From: Epiperipatus broadwayi
Taxonomy: Eukaryota; Onychophora; Udeonychophora; Euonychophora; Peripatidae
Assembly (NCBI GenBank): GCA_028023455.1
Contig: JAQFVV010012398.1
Location: 4,242,682-4,306,681 of the forward strand
Direction: 5' to 3'
Length of the DNA: 64,000 nucleotides
In this document: positions 35,700 to 50,321 of the stretch, piece after piece
Position numbering within the stretch: the stretch's first letter is position 1
Layout: each line of letters starts with the position of its first letter
Made by a program: the position numbers and the translations under genes
The notes under the pieces: generated by a model
Seen by the model: the letters and a program-made list of their open reading frames with translations, nothing else
What the model was told of the DNA's origin: nothing
Databases searched by the model: none

Positions 35700-37937
35700 A
35701 AGACATTGTAGATCTAACTCATAAACACAAGATGGTTTCATGCTTGGGTAAATCATGTTTGAGCACCAAGTACAGCAGAATAGTTTTGATCCAAGGATCC
35801 TTACTTTTTGATTTCATTATTCTATATCCAAACCACACTCTTTTATTCAATAAAAACAAATGCCTTTACTAATTAGCAGATGTAAAGAGCTTCATATGAG
35901 ATCTTAGAAGTTGGAAATATGATTCTAAAATCTATTTTGCAATATACTAGCATTAAACTTTTATGAAAGCTTCACTTGCATAATAAGAGATGTTATAATA
36001 ACTATGCTGAGCTATCATAACATAATCACATTATATGTTTACATTTCTGTTTATAATGAATATGCTGAATGAACTTCCAGTGAGATTTCTTGTACTAATA
36101 AAGTTGTAATTAAACATATATATATGTGTGTATGTATGTATGCTTTTGAAGGGTTCAAAGTAATCAGAAAACACTAATACTTATTTTATCTATGATAAGA
36201 TTAATAAAAAGTGCTTATTACTACCACAACCATCTTCCTATAATATACATAAATGACGGCTCTCTTTTTTTGTGCCACTTAAATATATAGTTTTTAACTT
36301 TATATGTGCATTAAAGCCAAAGAATATATATAAAGTTTCTTGTTTTTTAGAATATTAATTATATTCAAGTCATGTATGGATCAATAGCATATTCAACTTA
36401 TGAACTGCAATTTATTGCAGTGATAATTTCTGATCGTATTCAAAAATCATTTCAGCAACTTCCCAAATGGATTATCTGAATTGTTCTCAAAAAATCTATT
36501 TTTTTTTGTCGAACAAAGCACAAAATCATGTTGTTCGACTAAGAAAACTGCAACAAATGGTAATAGGTAAAGATGAATAGCGAAAAATAAATATAAAATA
36601 ATATTAAATAGCAACGTTTGAAATAGATAATTATTATTATCCTTTGTATATATATCTGCAGAAAAATTGTAGCATTCTGAGAATTTTATTTACAGTATTT
36701 CAAAAATACATTTAAAACAAGAACAAAATGTAGTATTAAATAGAAGTTTAAAACGCTAAACATAGACAACAACAAAACGCGTTTAATAAAACTTTAAATT
36801 AATGCATAAATATATTCAATAAAACAAAATTAATATATTTTCCCAAAAAAATATATATTAGATACATAATTTTTTTTTCTTAATTAATTCAATTAAATTT
36901 ACACTACCTGGGTTCATTTTTAGAATCAGATATATCCCAGTATTTACAAAATAATTTTTTGCCCAAACTATTAGTAATAGTAACATTTTCATAATTGTAA
37001 GGGGTATCTGCCATTATAATAAAAAAAATAACACCGAAATTTGTGCCGCTTTTTAAATGAAAATTAGAAGGGAACTAGGAAACTTAACTTTGACAAGTTT
37101 GTAAAGCGAGAGTAGTCATATGACTTGAGATAATTGCACAGCGTCACCCAGCGACGTTTCGACACAAGTAAAGAGAAAGTAATCCTGTAAAAAAATATAT
37201 ATATATGTAGAATTGACCTAATTATTTCTCTGCTATTATATTTTTCGTAAATGTATATAATAAAATCAGATTTAAAGATTTCTGATTTTATGTAGCATTT
37301 GTGACTTAGATATTTTTGGCATAGAATTCTTCATTTTACTTTTATGCGTGCACACATATAAGATGAATTTGATTATGATTAGGGAGTAGTTAAAATTTAC
37401 TTTAGCATTTTTCGCTAGTAATCTTAGCTTGCCTTCTGGAAAGGAATATTATGCACATATACAAATTTTAACTTTTTTATCTATTTATTGTAATTTAGAA
37501 ATGTGCGTAGATAAAACCTTTTTTAAAAACAGAAATGAAGTTCATAAAAAATTTATTCAGGAAACTAATAGATATATGCATATTCACGCAGTTAAACATG
37601 CGATTGCGGACATCTCTAGAAAAAATCGGTGTATCCAGAATGGTACTATTTATAAAAGCAGTAAGTGTTAGTAAATAGCACATCTATATATATGTCACTA
37701 AAGAAACTCCGTGCAAAAAGTTCGTGCTGAAACAATAGTTTGAAAATTATTCTATATCTAATATTTACTACTGATAAAACATTTTACTTGTTATTGGAAA
37801 GAATGCATTCGGACATTTTACGCTTTGAGAGAAAGTTAAATGAACAATGTTATTTATTTATTTTTTAAAAAAGCAATCAATGAATATTATTTTATATTTT
37901 TATATTGGACTATTTTCTTCATCTAATACGCGTACTG
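35700..37937. other. Spacer without supported genes
   Basis: An 80-codon plus frame at 37429-37671 overlaps a 62-codon minus frame and shows no known domain. (TA)n/(TG)n tracts lie near 36115-36142 and 37192-37206. A GACGTTTCGACAC string near 37154 resembles the GAAACG box of PLE ends on the minus strand, but nothing else supports it. Confidence 0.4.
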
Positions 37938-38262
37938 AATATCTTTAGAAAAAATTAACTTTATTTAAATATTCCAAATACATTCAACTGTTAGTAATAG
38001 CGCACCAAATAGGTTAATATGTGCACAACGTTTCGAGAGGTATTATTCTCTCCTCTTCTTCAGGTGTTGCTGGCCTGACCAGTGACAGTACTAGCATGAT
38101 ATTCGTACCTGGATTTTTAGATTCTTGATTATTGAATTTTAAGGTAACACATTAGTAATAGTTGAATGTATTTGGAATATTTAAATAAAGTTAAATTTGT
38201 CTAAAGACATTCAATACGCATATTAGATGATGGAAATAATCCAATATAAAAATACAACTAGA
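37938..38262 (-). repeat. PLE terminus with short inverted repeat
   Basis: Arms of about 45-60 bp (37940-37998 and 38150-38215) sharing ATTTAAATATTCCAAATACA are inverted around a 150-bp centre. The centre contains a CTGAAGA...CGAAAC motif. The right arm and beyond match 1070-1175. This layout resembles the inverted termini of the other PLEs here. It is cut at 38266 by the gypsy insertion. Confidence 0.55.
38026..38063 (-). ncRNA. Hammerhead-like motif, CTGAAGA / CGAAAC
   Basis: The minus strand reads CTGAAGA, then AGAGG and CCTCT as a 5-bp stem, then CGAAACGTTG. CUGANGA and GAAA are the hammerhead core boxes, so this is the best-preserved candidate in the window. Stems I and III and the cleavage site were not established. 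Confidence 0.4.
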
Positions 38263-38266
38263 ACAC

Positions 38267-38601
38267 TAGTTTGTTTAACCGCCGAGGTTAATCAGTATTT
38301 ATCGACAATCTTTAAAACATCCAACTGGCTCTATACTAATTAATGTTCGCTTTACTTTACAATTAATTTATACTACTAGCAGATAGTTTCCTGCGTAAGC
38401 TTTCAAGTTAATAATTCCGTATACCTATATATTATATCACGCGAGCACGTAAGTATATTAGCAACAACGAATACTCCAACAATTGTTATTGTTGTTTCTT
38501 CTAATAATTTTACAGTCGATCACTAGCAAATAATTATTTGACATAAATGTATCCATTGTTCTGGGTAGTATCTCATGTCAAGTTTTAATTAGTATATCAC
38601 A
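38267..38601 (-). repeat. Gypsy 3' LTR (335 bp)
   Basis: On the minus strand it starts TGTGATATAC and ends AACAAACTA. It keeps several CpGs (for example CACGCGAGCACGTAAG on the plus strand) that are TG or CA in the other LTR. Confidence 0.9.
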
Positions 38602-38614
38602 CTTCTCCTCCCAC
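38602..38614 (-). promoter_or_regulatory. Polypurine tract
   Basis: Minus strand GTGGGAGGAGAAG abuts the 3' LTR. This is the expected primer for plus-strand DNA synthesis. Confidence 0.8.
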
Positions 38615-38619
38615 TACAC

Positions 38620-39420
38620 AGAACTAAGAGTAACCATGGAATACATTTTGTTTTTCTTTAAACCAACATAGTATTTTTTCTTTTCTCCTCTCTTCTAGCA
38701 GACATAGTCCTTTAAGAATCTGGGAGACTGTTTTTTTCTCTGAGGTCTTGGTGATTGTGGTTTATCTATCTCTGATTTCATCTCTGCCGGTTCGCTGATT
38801 TTTTTCCCACTGGGTTAATTGTTCTCCCAGCTTGGAGAACTGTGATGGCATATGTGGTTTATGTGTCGCTTGTGTAGACTATCTCTGAACCATACTTTTT
38901 CTCCCGCTATGAATGTTTTATTTTCTGTTTCGGACTGTGCATTTTTAGCTGGTGGCCATGAACTATATTCTTTTATTGTTGATCAGGCATTTGATTGACA
39001 TGCTGTGCATGTTTTTGTGAAGGACTCAATGTCCTCATTTATCTTAGGCCATCAAACATAGCTTTTGTGGTGCTTTTGCCCGAACAACACCTGGGTGACC
39101 ATTGTGCAGCATTTTGAGCACCTAATTCTGGCCCTGCGAGGGTATTATAACTCTGTCTCCATTTAGTATGCACTTTTGGCAGACTGATAAGCTTGAATGA
39201 GCATTCCAGAAAGCCAGTGGCAAGTTCTTTGGTCGTTTGTTGGGCCAATCTTTACTAATCCATTTTATAAGCAATTGATATCCTGGATCATTATCTGTCC
39301 ACTCTGTTACTTTTTTACTATTTATCCGTGAATTCCAGTTGTTTATGTAGTTGATTTCCACATTGATTTTTTTTATCTCGTTTATGGTAATTCCGAGTGG
39401 TCTAAACCAATTCCGGCCTA
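38620..39420 (-). pseudogene. Integrase fragments of the gypsy element
   Basis: In minus-strand order: FWNAHSSLSVCQKCI with GDRVIIPS, MLHNGHPGVVRAKA, then WPKINEDIESFTKTCTACQ. These are the HHCC zinc-binding N-terminus of gypsy integrase (H..GH.G, CTAC). The catalytic DDE core is absent. Near 38700-38960 come a VWFRD-like C-terminal segment and SPRFLKDYV, typical of the pol end. Stops and frameshifts interrupt. Upstream, near 39400, PLIGRNWF marks the end of the protease region, and the RT-RNase H that should lie between is deleted. Confidence 0.75.
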
Positions 39421-39549
39421 TTAATGGATTTACTTGTTTATAGACTATGTATAGAGGTAATTTTCTTATTTTTGAGTTTAACTTTTACCATTCCAACTAT
39501 TTCCACCATATTGCCGTTTACATCTTTGGCGCTTACATTGGTTTTTTCC

Positions 39550-39800
39550 ATTTTACATGTAATGTTTCTTTGCACAGTGAGAACTTCCCAATCGCTAAGG
39601 GACATAGTGTAACTCCAGAGCCACTGTCAATTTCCATTTTAACATATTTCCCTTCAATGAGTATTGACAGTTTGAATTCTGCTTCATTACATTTTAAATT
39701 TTTAATGCTTGTATTAAGGTTTCTTTTGTCTGTATTTTCTGGTTTTTGTTTACGACAGACTCACTAGATGACCTTTCGATCCGCAATTTGTACAATACTC
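39550..39800 (-). pseudogene. Zinc knuckle and aspartic protease of the gypsy element
   Basis: Minus strand YCTNCGSKGHLVSL (39757-39798) is a CCHC nucleocapsid knuckle with the last C changed to S. Downstream, MEIDSGSGVTLCPL (DSGSG at 39614-39628) is the retropepsin active-site D-S/T-G motif. Both lie between gag and integrase, as in gypsy elements. One frame change separates them. Confidence 0.75.
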
Positions 39801-39810
39801 TCGATTTTTT

Positions 39811-40386
39811 TTACAATTTCGAGCGATGGTAAAAATTTACTGATGGTGTGATATCCAGATATTCTTTAGCTTGGTTCATCACAAACTCGTGTGCAATTCC
39901 TCTTTTAATGGCATCCTTGTAATTTAACTCTGAATCGGCTAGTAGGTATTCACGGAATTTAGTATCGTATATGCCCCATAATAACTGCTCCAACAGGGCC
40001 TCTTCTAAAAATTGTCCATAGACACAATTTTTTGCTAGTTCCCTTAAGGCTGTGTCAAATTCTTTAAAAGTTTCTGCTCTCATTTGCCATCAATTTCTAA
40101 AATGCAATCTAGTGACATGTTTTGACGGAAGAGGGCAGAAGTGTGCTGTTAATTTTTGAACAATTTCATTGTATTGAAAAGTTTCAGGCTCTGCTGGTTC
40201 ACATAGACAGTTTGCGATCTCAAGCACTTTCATTCCGGAAAATCCAAGTAATATGGCCACCTTTATGTGTTTTTCCTTGATATTGTTAACAAGGAAAAAT
40301 TTTCCCACGTGTTTAACGTATAGTGACCAGTTGGTAGGGTTCTCGATATCAAATTCTCCTATTGACATTTGGAATATGGGGGCCAT
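39811..40386 (-). pseudogene. Gypsy gag with one in-frame stop
   Basis: Starts at the ATG at 40386, about 36 bp after the PBS. The N-terminal part reads MAPIFQMSIGEFDIENPTNW and KHIKVAILLGFSGMKVLEI, matching gag of K02A2.6-like gypsy elements (F...NP..W..Y....FF....I...KK.A.LL...G...). A TGA near 40088 interrupts the frame. The same frame then continues with MRAETFKEFDTALRELAKNC and the LEEALLEQLLWGIYDTKFRE segment of the capsid domain. About 190 codons in all. Confidence 0.85.
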
Positions 40387-40421
40387 TGCTGATTACGTTT
40401 AATGTTTCTTTTACAAGTTCT

Positions 40422-40438
40422 ATCCTTGACTGTGCCAA
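40422..40438 (-). promoter_or_regulatory. Primer-binding site of the gypsy element
   Basis: Minus strand TGGCACAGTCAAGGATA begins two bases after the right LTR. Position and TGG start fit a PBS; the tRNA was not identified. Confidence 0.6.
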
Positions 40439-40440
40439 AT

Positions 40441-40775
40441 TAGTTTTTTTAATTGCCGAGGTTAATCAGTATTTATTGCCAACCTTTAAAATGTCCAACT
40501 GGCTCTATACTAATTAATGTTCGCTCTACTTCACAATTAATTTATACTACTAGCAGATAGTTTCTTGTGTAAGCTTTCAAGTTAATAATTCCGTATACCT
40601 ATATATTATGTCACATGAGCACATAAGTATATTAGCAACAATGAATACTCCAACAATTATTATTGTTGTTTGTTCTAATAATTTTACAGTCGATCACTAG
40701 CAAATAATTATTTGACATAAATGTATCCTTTGTTCTCGGTAGTATCTCATGTCAAGTTTTAATTAGTATATCACA
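40441..40775 (-). repeat. Gypsy 5' LTR (335 bp)
   Basis: Same length as the left LTR. It carries TG or CA at about seven sites where the left LTR has CG. Confidence 0.9.
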
Positions 40776-40832
40776 AACACCATCATCACAAACCTTCAGG
40801 AAAATATGTGTTTATAAACATTTCCTAGATGA

Positions 40833-40912
40833 TTTATTGCCATGGTAAAGTGCTAAACTCTGGATCAGAGGCCCTTGGATTGAATCCAATTCTAGCACAA
40901 TATTCCAATATT
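40833..40912 (+). repeat. tRNA-derived SINE-like head
   Basis: TGCCATGGTAAAGTGC fits an A box, CTCTGGATCAGAG an anticodon-arm position, and GGATTGAATCC a B box at proper spacing (~40 bp). Acceptor pairing is poor and an unrelated AT-rich body follows. I see no clear tail or TSD. Confidence 0.45.
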
Positions 40913-41217
40913 GTTTTCAGTTTTTCTGACAGTGATCTTTGGAATTATTTATAAATAGCTTAACAAAACAGGAATCAAGATATGATACAATTTTGATAAC
41001 ATTTTTAATTTAAATCCATTAAAAATGAAAACAAGGATTTCTTTTTGGATTCTGGTTACAGTAAGCTGAGGATTATGTTATTTTTTCCAGTTCAAAAGAT
41101 AATTTACAGTATATTCTTAATGTTTTAAATGCAATTTATAAAGACCTTAGTTTATTAAGTAATGCTCAAAAAACTAAAGTTCTTTATTAGTCTGATAATG
41201 AAGAAATACCCTCAACA

Positions 41218-41632
41218 ACTTTTATTAAAACAGACAATACTCTAAACATATTGCCACTCAATGCAAGCCAGAGTAATCAATGGATGCCAGAAAGCTTGTA
41301 CATAAAATCCCCATTTAGTGCCTACTCATTCAATATCTCCAGACTAGTTTCTGGTTTGTGGCCTTTGTCAGTGAGGAGCCTTGGATCTGAGAGCACAGCA
41401 CCTAAATCTTAGGATCTAATGCAACCCTCCAGAAGCCACCTTTTATCTCAATCCAAGCTCTCAGATCCAAGGCTCCTCACTGATGAAGGCCCCAAGTCAG
41501 AAACTAGTCTGGGGATATTGGATGAGTAGGCACTAGATAGGGATTTTATGCACAAGCCTTCTGGCATCCATTGATTAATCCGACTTGCACTGAGTGGCAC
41601 TACTGTATGGAGAGTTTTGCCTGTTTTTTATC
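41218..41632 (+). mobile_element. Palindromic short element, copy 4
   Basis: Arms of ~190 bp. The left arm has CAATGGATGCCAG and GAGGAGCCTTGGATCTGAGA, and the right arm has their complements, around a ~60-bp unpaired centre (41400-41460). That centre shares the AACCCTCCAGAAGCCACCTTT segment, in inverse orientation, with copy 1. The 3' extension seen in other copies is missing and I found no TSD. Confidence 0.7.
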
Positions 41633-41639
41633 ATGAATA

Positions 41640-43042
41640 TGCCACTAATTTCAAAAACATTGAACAAAAAGATACATTTTAAAACGTTTATATATATATA
41701 TATATATGTTTTTACAGTTCTCATTATTGAAATTATAGATTAAAGCATATATTATAATGGCAAATTACTACTGACAATAATGAAATATTATTATTTCATT
41801 AAAACATTTTATTGTCAATTTATCTTTCAAAAAAGATTGTCATTCTAATACTATATTGATCTGTAAATGCAAAATAATTAATCTATAGCTAAGAATTACC
41901 AGACAATTATTTGAATGGGTGAATTGCAAAACCTGAATATTGCATTTTATTTTTCTCTATGTGTTTTAGCATAGTATAAAGTGATTGAAGTTCAATCTAT
42001 AACTTTTGATGCTAAAATGTCACATGATCTCCTAAATAGCAAACCATTTGATTATATTATTTTTTGATAAATAAAAAATATTTTTACAATAGGTGCTTGA
42101 AAATAAAATCAATTTATTTTGTATATTGTTTATATAAATTATTATTTTACTTTCTTATTCATTTTTTTAAATATACATAAAATAAAAATCTGTTATCAAC
42201 ATCACTAATACTGACTGAGATGTAGAATAATGTTTTCTACATTCATTTTATAACAATACAAGTTCTAAGCAAGAATTTTTACTGGTTGTGATGCTTAAAC
42301 CAAATACTCTATTCTTTTTTCTTAAATAATTTGCACTTAATTTTTTTGCAAAGTATGGGTTACCAGTGCTGATCACCATCTTCCTTTGAAAATAACAAAT
42401 AAACATTGTGAAAGAAGTTAAGAATATCTTTTATTTATATAAATCTATGGAGAAGGTCATGACTTTAAATTATCACATTTTTCTATCCCATAGATCCAGA
42501 TTCAAATTTCTCCCACGTTTTATCAAATTTTCACCATTTTAGGTTTTAGCTCTTAACTCATGAAAACAACTATCCTAAACATGAAATTAAAAACATTAAA
42601 AATATTATTTTTAGCACAATGTGCTACCAATACTTCAGATTCATGTACTTTAAATAATTCATAAATTAAAAAATATTAAACTGTATTATTTCTTATGAGG
42701 CAATGAGATGATTCCCCTTCTCATCCAATTTTGCTACTTGGAGAGAAAAAATTTACAAAATTTATCTGTTGCATTAAAAATAACATACAGAAAATATAAT
42801 TGTTCATAAAAATTTATAAGTATTAAGAATTTTTTACACACTAATATTAGCAGTAAGATCTTTTGTCATTAATTAATGTATATTTATTTTATATAGTTCT
42901 AAGTTAGATATATTTAAAGATGACTAGTAATTAGAGTGTTCTTCATTCCAGGGTTTGACTACCTGTTTCAAGATTTCTTAGATATAATTTGGGTATCAAA
43001 GTGTAATTTCAAATGCAGTCAAATTTTAGATTACATTTATAA
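41640..43042. other. AT-rich spacer
   Basis: (TA)n near 41691-41707 only; no gene seen. Confidence 0.4.
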
Positions 43043-43054
43043 TACTTAAAATAA

Positions 43055-43361
43055 GCAAAACTCTCTCCATATAATAGTGTCACTCAAAGCAAGACAGATT
43101 AACCAATGGATGCCAGAAGGCTTGTGCATAAAATCCTTATATAGTGCCTGCTCATCCAATATCCCCAAACTAGTTTCTGGCTTATGACCTTTGTTAGTGA
43201 GGAGCCTTGGATCTGAGAGCACTGCACAAGCCTTCTGGCATCCATTGGTTACTCTGTCTTTCTTTGAGTGGCATTATTATATGGAGAGAGTTTTGCCTAT
43301 TTTCACAACAGTTATAAGAAAGCATGGGAAATAGTGATCATGTGACATTTTAAGGTTTAAT
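43055..43361 (+). mobile_element. Palindromic short element, copy 5, 12-bp TSD
   Basis: Arms begin AGCAAAACTCTCTCC and end GGAGAGAGTTTTGCCT. The 3' extension (ACAGTTATAAGAAAGCAT, then GATCATGTGACAT) follows on the right. TACTTAAAATAA is perfectly duplicated at 43043-43054 and 43362-43373. The right arm lacks much of the inner part, so the hairpin is shorter than in copies 3 and 4. Confidence 0.8.
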
Positions 43362-43373
43362 TACTTAAAATAA

Positions 43374-44151
43374 TGGTTAACTTCAATGTTATGCAACAGC
43401 TTTCTGATGTTTACTAGATTAGACCACTAGGAAATAAGTTCCAAGGTGACATATTTTTCCATAACTGTGGGATATTTTAGTTTATGTTATGGTTGGGACA
43501 ACTTCTCTTAGGATCTATATGAGTGGATGCTGAAAGCAGATGCCATTTTTACTGTGCTTCAACCCGACATATTCACCAAATTAGAATAACAAATTTTGTT
43601 TTATCATTGCTTTAATATGATTCACACATATAATTAACTGGATTGGCTTGACTCTTAATTGGTTCACTGCACAAAGAAGCTAATGTACATCTATTTGAAT
43701 TGTTTTTTTTTTGGGGGGGGGGGTGATTTTTTATGGAAATCTTGGATTTCATTTTTTAAAAATTGCTAAAAGCTTTTCTGCCTTGGTTCACTAATCTAGT
43801 ATAGTTTGATCTTATTCTTTTCTTCTGTAGATTTATCACATCCTGTCTCTATGTTTTTGAAAAACATGTTTTCCCTAAATCCAATGCTAATCCTTTCATT
43901 AACACATGATATTTTTTAAAACATATTAAAAGTTTTTAGCCTATTGTCTAGATTTAATTATTTCTTGTTTATTTTTAACCTACTTTACTTCTACTTTATT
44001 CTGAAAACAAAAAAAAACGTTTTTGCTAGTTAATGTTTTCAGAATCATTTTGAATTTTTTAATATTACACATATATATTACCTTTATATTATAATTAGGA
44101 GGGCCATATAAAGACTAACAAAAAATTAAAAAATGGATATTAAAAAAGTTC
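43374..44151. other. Spacer, no gene seen
   Basis: A T10G11 homopolymer junction near 43706-43726 is notable. No coding signal. Confidence 0.4.
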
Positions 44152-44374
<223 letters not shown>

Positions 44375-44421
44375 GAGTAGTACTAGAAGCAGTAGTAGTA
44401 GCAGTAGCAGTAGTAGTAGTA

Positions 44422-44694
44422 CATAAGAAATATGTTGTTTTGGATTGTATTTCTGTAAAAATATTAATTGAAAATGTTTCCATTCTTTTACCAATTTTAT
44501 TTTTTTTATTCAATTCTTCTATTGATTCAAGTATATTTCCAGATTGTTTAAAATCTGTTATTGTTACACCTATTTTTAAGAGTGGAGATAGGGAATGTTT
44601 GGAAAACTACAGGCCAATTTCTATTTTATCAACATTGGCTCAAATTTTGGAAATGTGTGTAAAAAACAGAATTGTTTTGTTTTTTCAAAAATAT
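44422..44694 (+). pseudogene. Jockey/CR1-like LINE A, proximal RT (before LTR)
   Basis: Reads DCISVKIL, IFPDCLKSVIVTPIFKSGD and NYRPISILSTLAQILEMCVK: RT motifs 0-2 of the Jockey/CR1 superfamily. The element is truncated at its 5' end within the RT, right at the microsatellite. The frame is split after FQKY by the solo LTR and resumes with NLFSNNQFGF at 46562. Confidence 0.85.
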
Positions 44695-46557
44695 TGTAAC
44701 GGAATAGCGTTACATGGGATTTGAACCCAGGCATATGAGGTGATATTAAATTATAATCAATTGACGAAATGAATGACAGGAACAAAACTTTTAAAAAAGC
44801 AGTCTTGCTTTAATAATAAACGAGAAACAGCCGTTTCTAAAGCAGATCGCAGCTATATAAGAGAACCTGTCAAATTCATTGAAATAAAAAAGTAAAAGAG
44901 TTTTTTATTATTATTTTGTGTTTGTTTATTAAGAATAAATCTAGAATTATTAGTTGTAGTTTTTTTTTTTGCATTTTAATTAAGTAAAGAGAGAGGAATG
45001 ATTGAGTGCAAGTTTAACTTTTATTAAATCATTGGAATCATTTTACAAAAGGAGAAAATAAATAAATTAATTTGCGATATGTTCTGAAATTCCAAGCAAT
45101 CTAAAATTATTTTAAATAGGGGTAATTAGCAAATGTAAAATTAGAGAAATTGAAACAATAAGCAGGATATGTGCTGGTACGCCTAGATAAAATAAGCCAA
45201 ATTTAGAAACAGAGGTGAGAAAAAGTGTACACTGCTATTGTATAACTCAGACTTCTGTCTCCAGCGAAACAATACCTAAAAAAATGGTTAAATTCCTAAG
45301 TAGTAAAAGCGATCCCAGAAATCCCGGAATTGAGTTGACACTCGATGGACTTATAGGATGAAGGGACTCACAGGTGCATGGGAGTGATTGGGTGAGAAAA
45401 ATTCAAGGTGTGAGGGCGGGAAGAGAGAGATCAAAAAGGCCGAACAGCGCTTGGAGATTATTATTATCCGACTACTATTGATTATTATTAGACGATTGAA
45501 ATCTCACAGAGATGCGTTGCTGAACATAAAATTCACGGCTTGACCGCCGGACCTCCACCTCCAGCCCAGCTGATTGCCAACAGGATGCTCGTAACACCGG
45601 AGAAACTTCACATAAGGACCACACACGCTTTTGAGACCGTGCAAATTACCGGAATGCTTCGTTAAAGAAGAAACCATCGCTCAGGATCCCATTACAGTCT
45701 TTCTACGTTCCACAGGTAGCTATCTTTAAATTGTCGTATTCACTTATGCACCAAAATAAAATAACTTTAATAACCAGAACTATTAAAAACATTAAGCTAA
45801 AATGATAAAGTTACTCTTGACCATTAATGAACAATTCGAGAATCTAACCAAATAAGTTTGCCTACAGTTTAATATTCTTAAAAAGATATGCGAAGTCATC
45901 TTGAAATCTATATTTAAATTATCTCGGCTTGCCGATCATATACCTGCATTTATTGTTAGTAAACAGATTAAATAAAACATTTATTTAACTAGTATTTTTG
46001 TTATTAATTGCTTGGAATTTCAACATAAATTTATATAATAGGAATGAGTGCTAGAGTGATCAAATTTGTTGTATATGAATGAATGCATTTGAAAATTTTG
46101 GTGTTGGGATTTGATTTATTTTATGCTTATGTTTGTTATGCTCTCTTAGATTAAATTAAGTTTGATTAATATATTCTGTGGGATATAGGGTGGGCCCTCA
46201 TGTAATAAGTCTAATTGATTGTGAGTGAACGCTCACAGAGACGAGGTAATTTCTAGGGTAATATTGGCTGTGTTCGTTTCTTGCTTCCGACTGGAGTGAT
46301 GCACGGGCATGTTTTGTGATATAGTTGAGTGAGCTTATGCACATACGTGGCGGACTCTTATAAAAGTTCTCCTGGCGCCTATTACTTGGATTCAATCCGA
46401 ATTTACGTATAAAATAAATAAAGCGTACGTGTATATGTGTTTGAAATTATCTTCACAGAACATTATGTTATCCCCCGGACGCAAGAACACAGCAGATTCG
46501 TAATAGGGACATATGGAGAGTGAGAGGTAGCGCGCACGAGTACACCGGGCGGATACA
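44695..46557. mobile_element. Solo LTR, 1863 bp, TSD ATAT
   Basis: TGTAAC...GATACA with canonical TG/CA ends. ATAT is duplicated at 44691-44694 and 46558-46561. Removing it plus one duplicate restores the LINE frame across the site exactly. No internal region, PBS or coding. It is less AT-rich than the surroundings, with CpG-containing parts. A TATATAAG box is at 44854-44861. The orientation of transcription is not certain. Confidence 0.85.
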
Positions 46558-46561
46558 ATAT

Positions 46562-48064
<1,503 letters not shown>

Positions 48065-48315
48065 TTGTTTTATTTTATTTTTTATTTTTTTTGTTTGTTT
48101 ATACTGTATGTTATGTTGTAATTATTTACTACTGTGATTGAATTGCCAAATGTAATATCTGTGTAATTTTAATATTTTATATTATATTTATACTTTTTTT
48201 TTGTATTTTATTAATGTTTTTAGTTGTTACATTTAAATTCCTCACTCAAGATTTTTCTTGTATGGAATTTATCTCACTGTATTATACATTTATTGTTTGT
48301 TTCATAATAAATAAA
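48065..48315 (+). mobile_element. LINE 3' UTR fragment between two TTA arrays
   Basis: Non-coding, T-rich, ending TTTCATAATAAATAAA directly before (ATT)n. The position and AATAAA-like end suggest a severely 5'-truncated LINE of the same type as LINE A or B that landed in the array. Confidence 0.5.
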
Positions 48316-48347
48316 ATTATTATTATTATTATTATTATTATTACTAC

Positions 48348-48390
<43 letters not shown>
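48316..48390 (+). repeat. (ATT)n array
   Basis: About 25 units with one ACTACT interruption. It forms the tail of the preceding fragment. Confidence 0.9.

Positions 48391-50321
<1,931 letters not shown>

Larger units (their letters stand above)
38267..40775 (-). mobile_element. Ty3/gypsy deletion derivative, TSD AACAC
   Basis: 2509 bp, minus orientation. It has 335-bp LTRs at both ends (38267-38601 and 40441-40775), a 5-bp TSD AACAC (38262-38266 and 40776-40780), a PBS next to the right LTR and a polypurine tract next to the left LTR. The 1.84-kb interior holds gag, a zinc knuckle, a protease motif and integrase pieces, but RT and RNase H are missing. It could move only with proteins from an intact relative. 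LTRs differ at roughly 20 positions. Confidence 0.9.

Noticed and set aside
36481-36550. Possible structured RNA around GTCGAACAAAGCACAAAATC
   Set aside because: A short inverted GTCGAAC/GTTCGAC pair is visible, but there is no conserved fold or second copy to support a call.
37429-37671. 80-codon plus ORF with KHAIADISRKNR
   Set aside because: No recognisable family; an overlapping antisense ORF of similar size argues for chance. Left as spacer.
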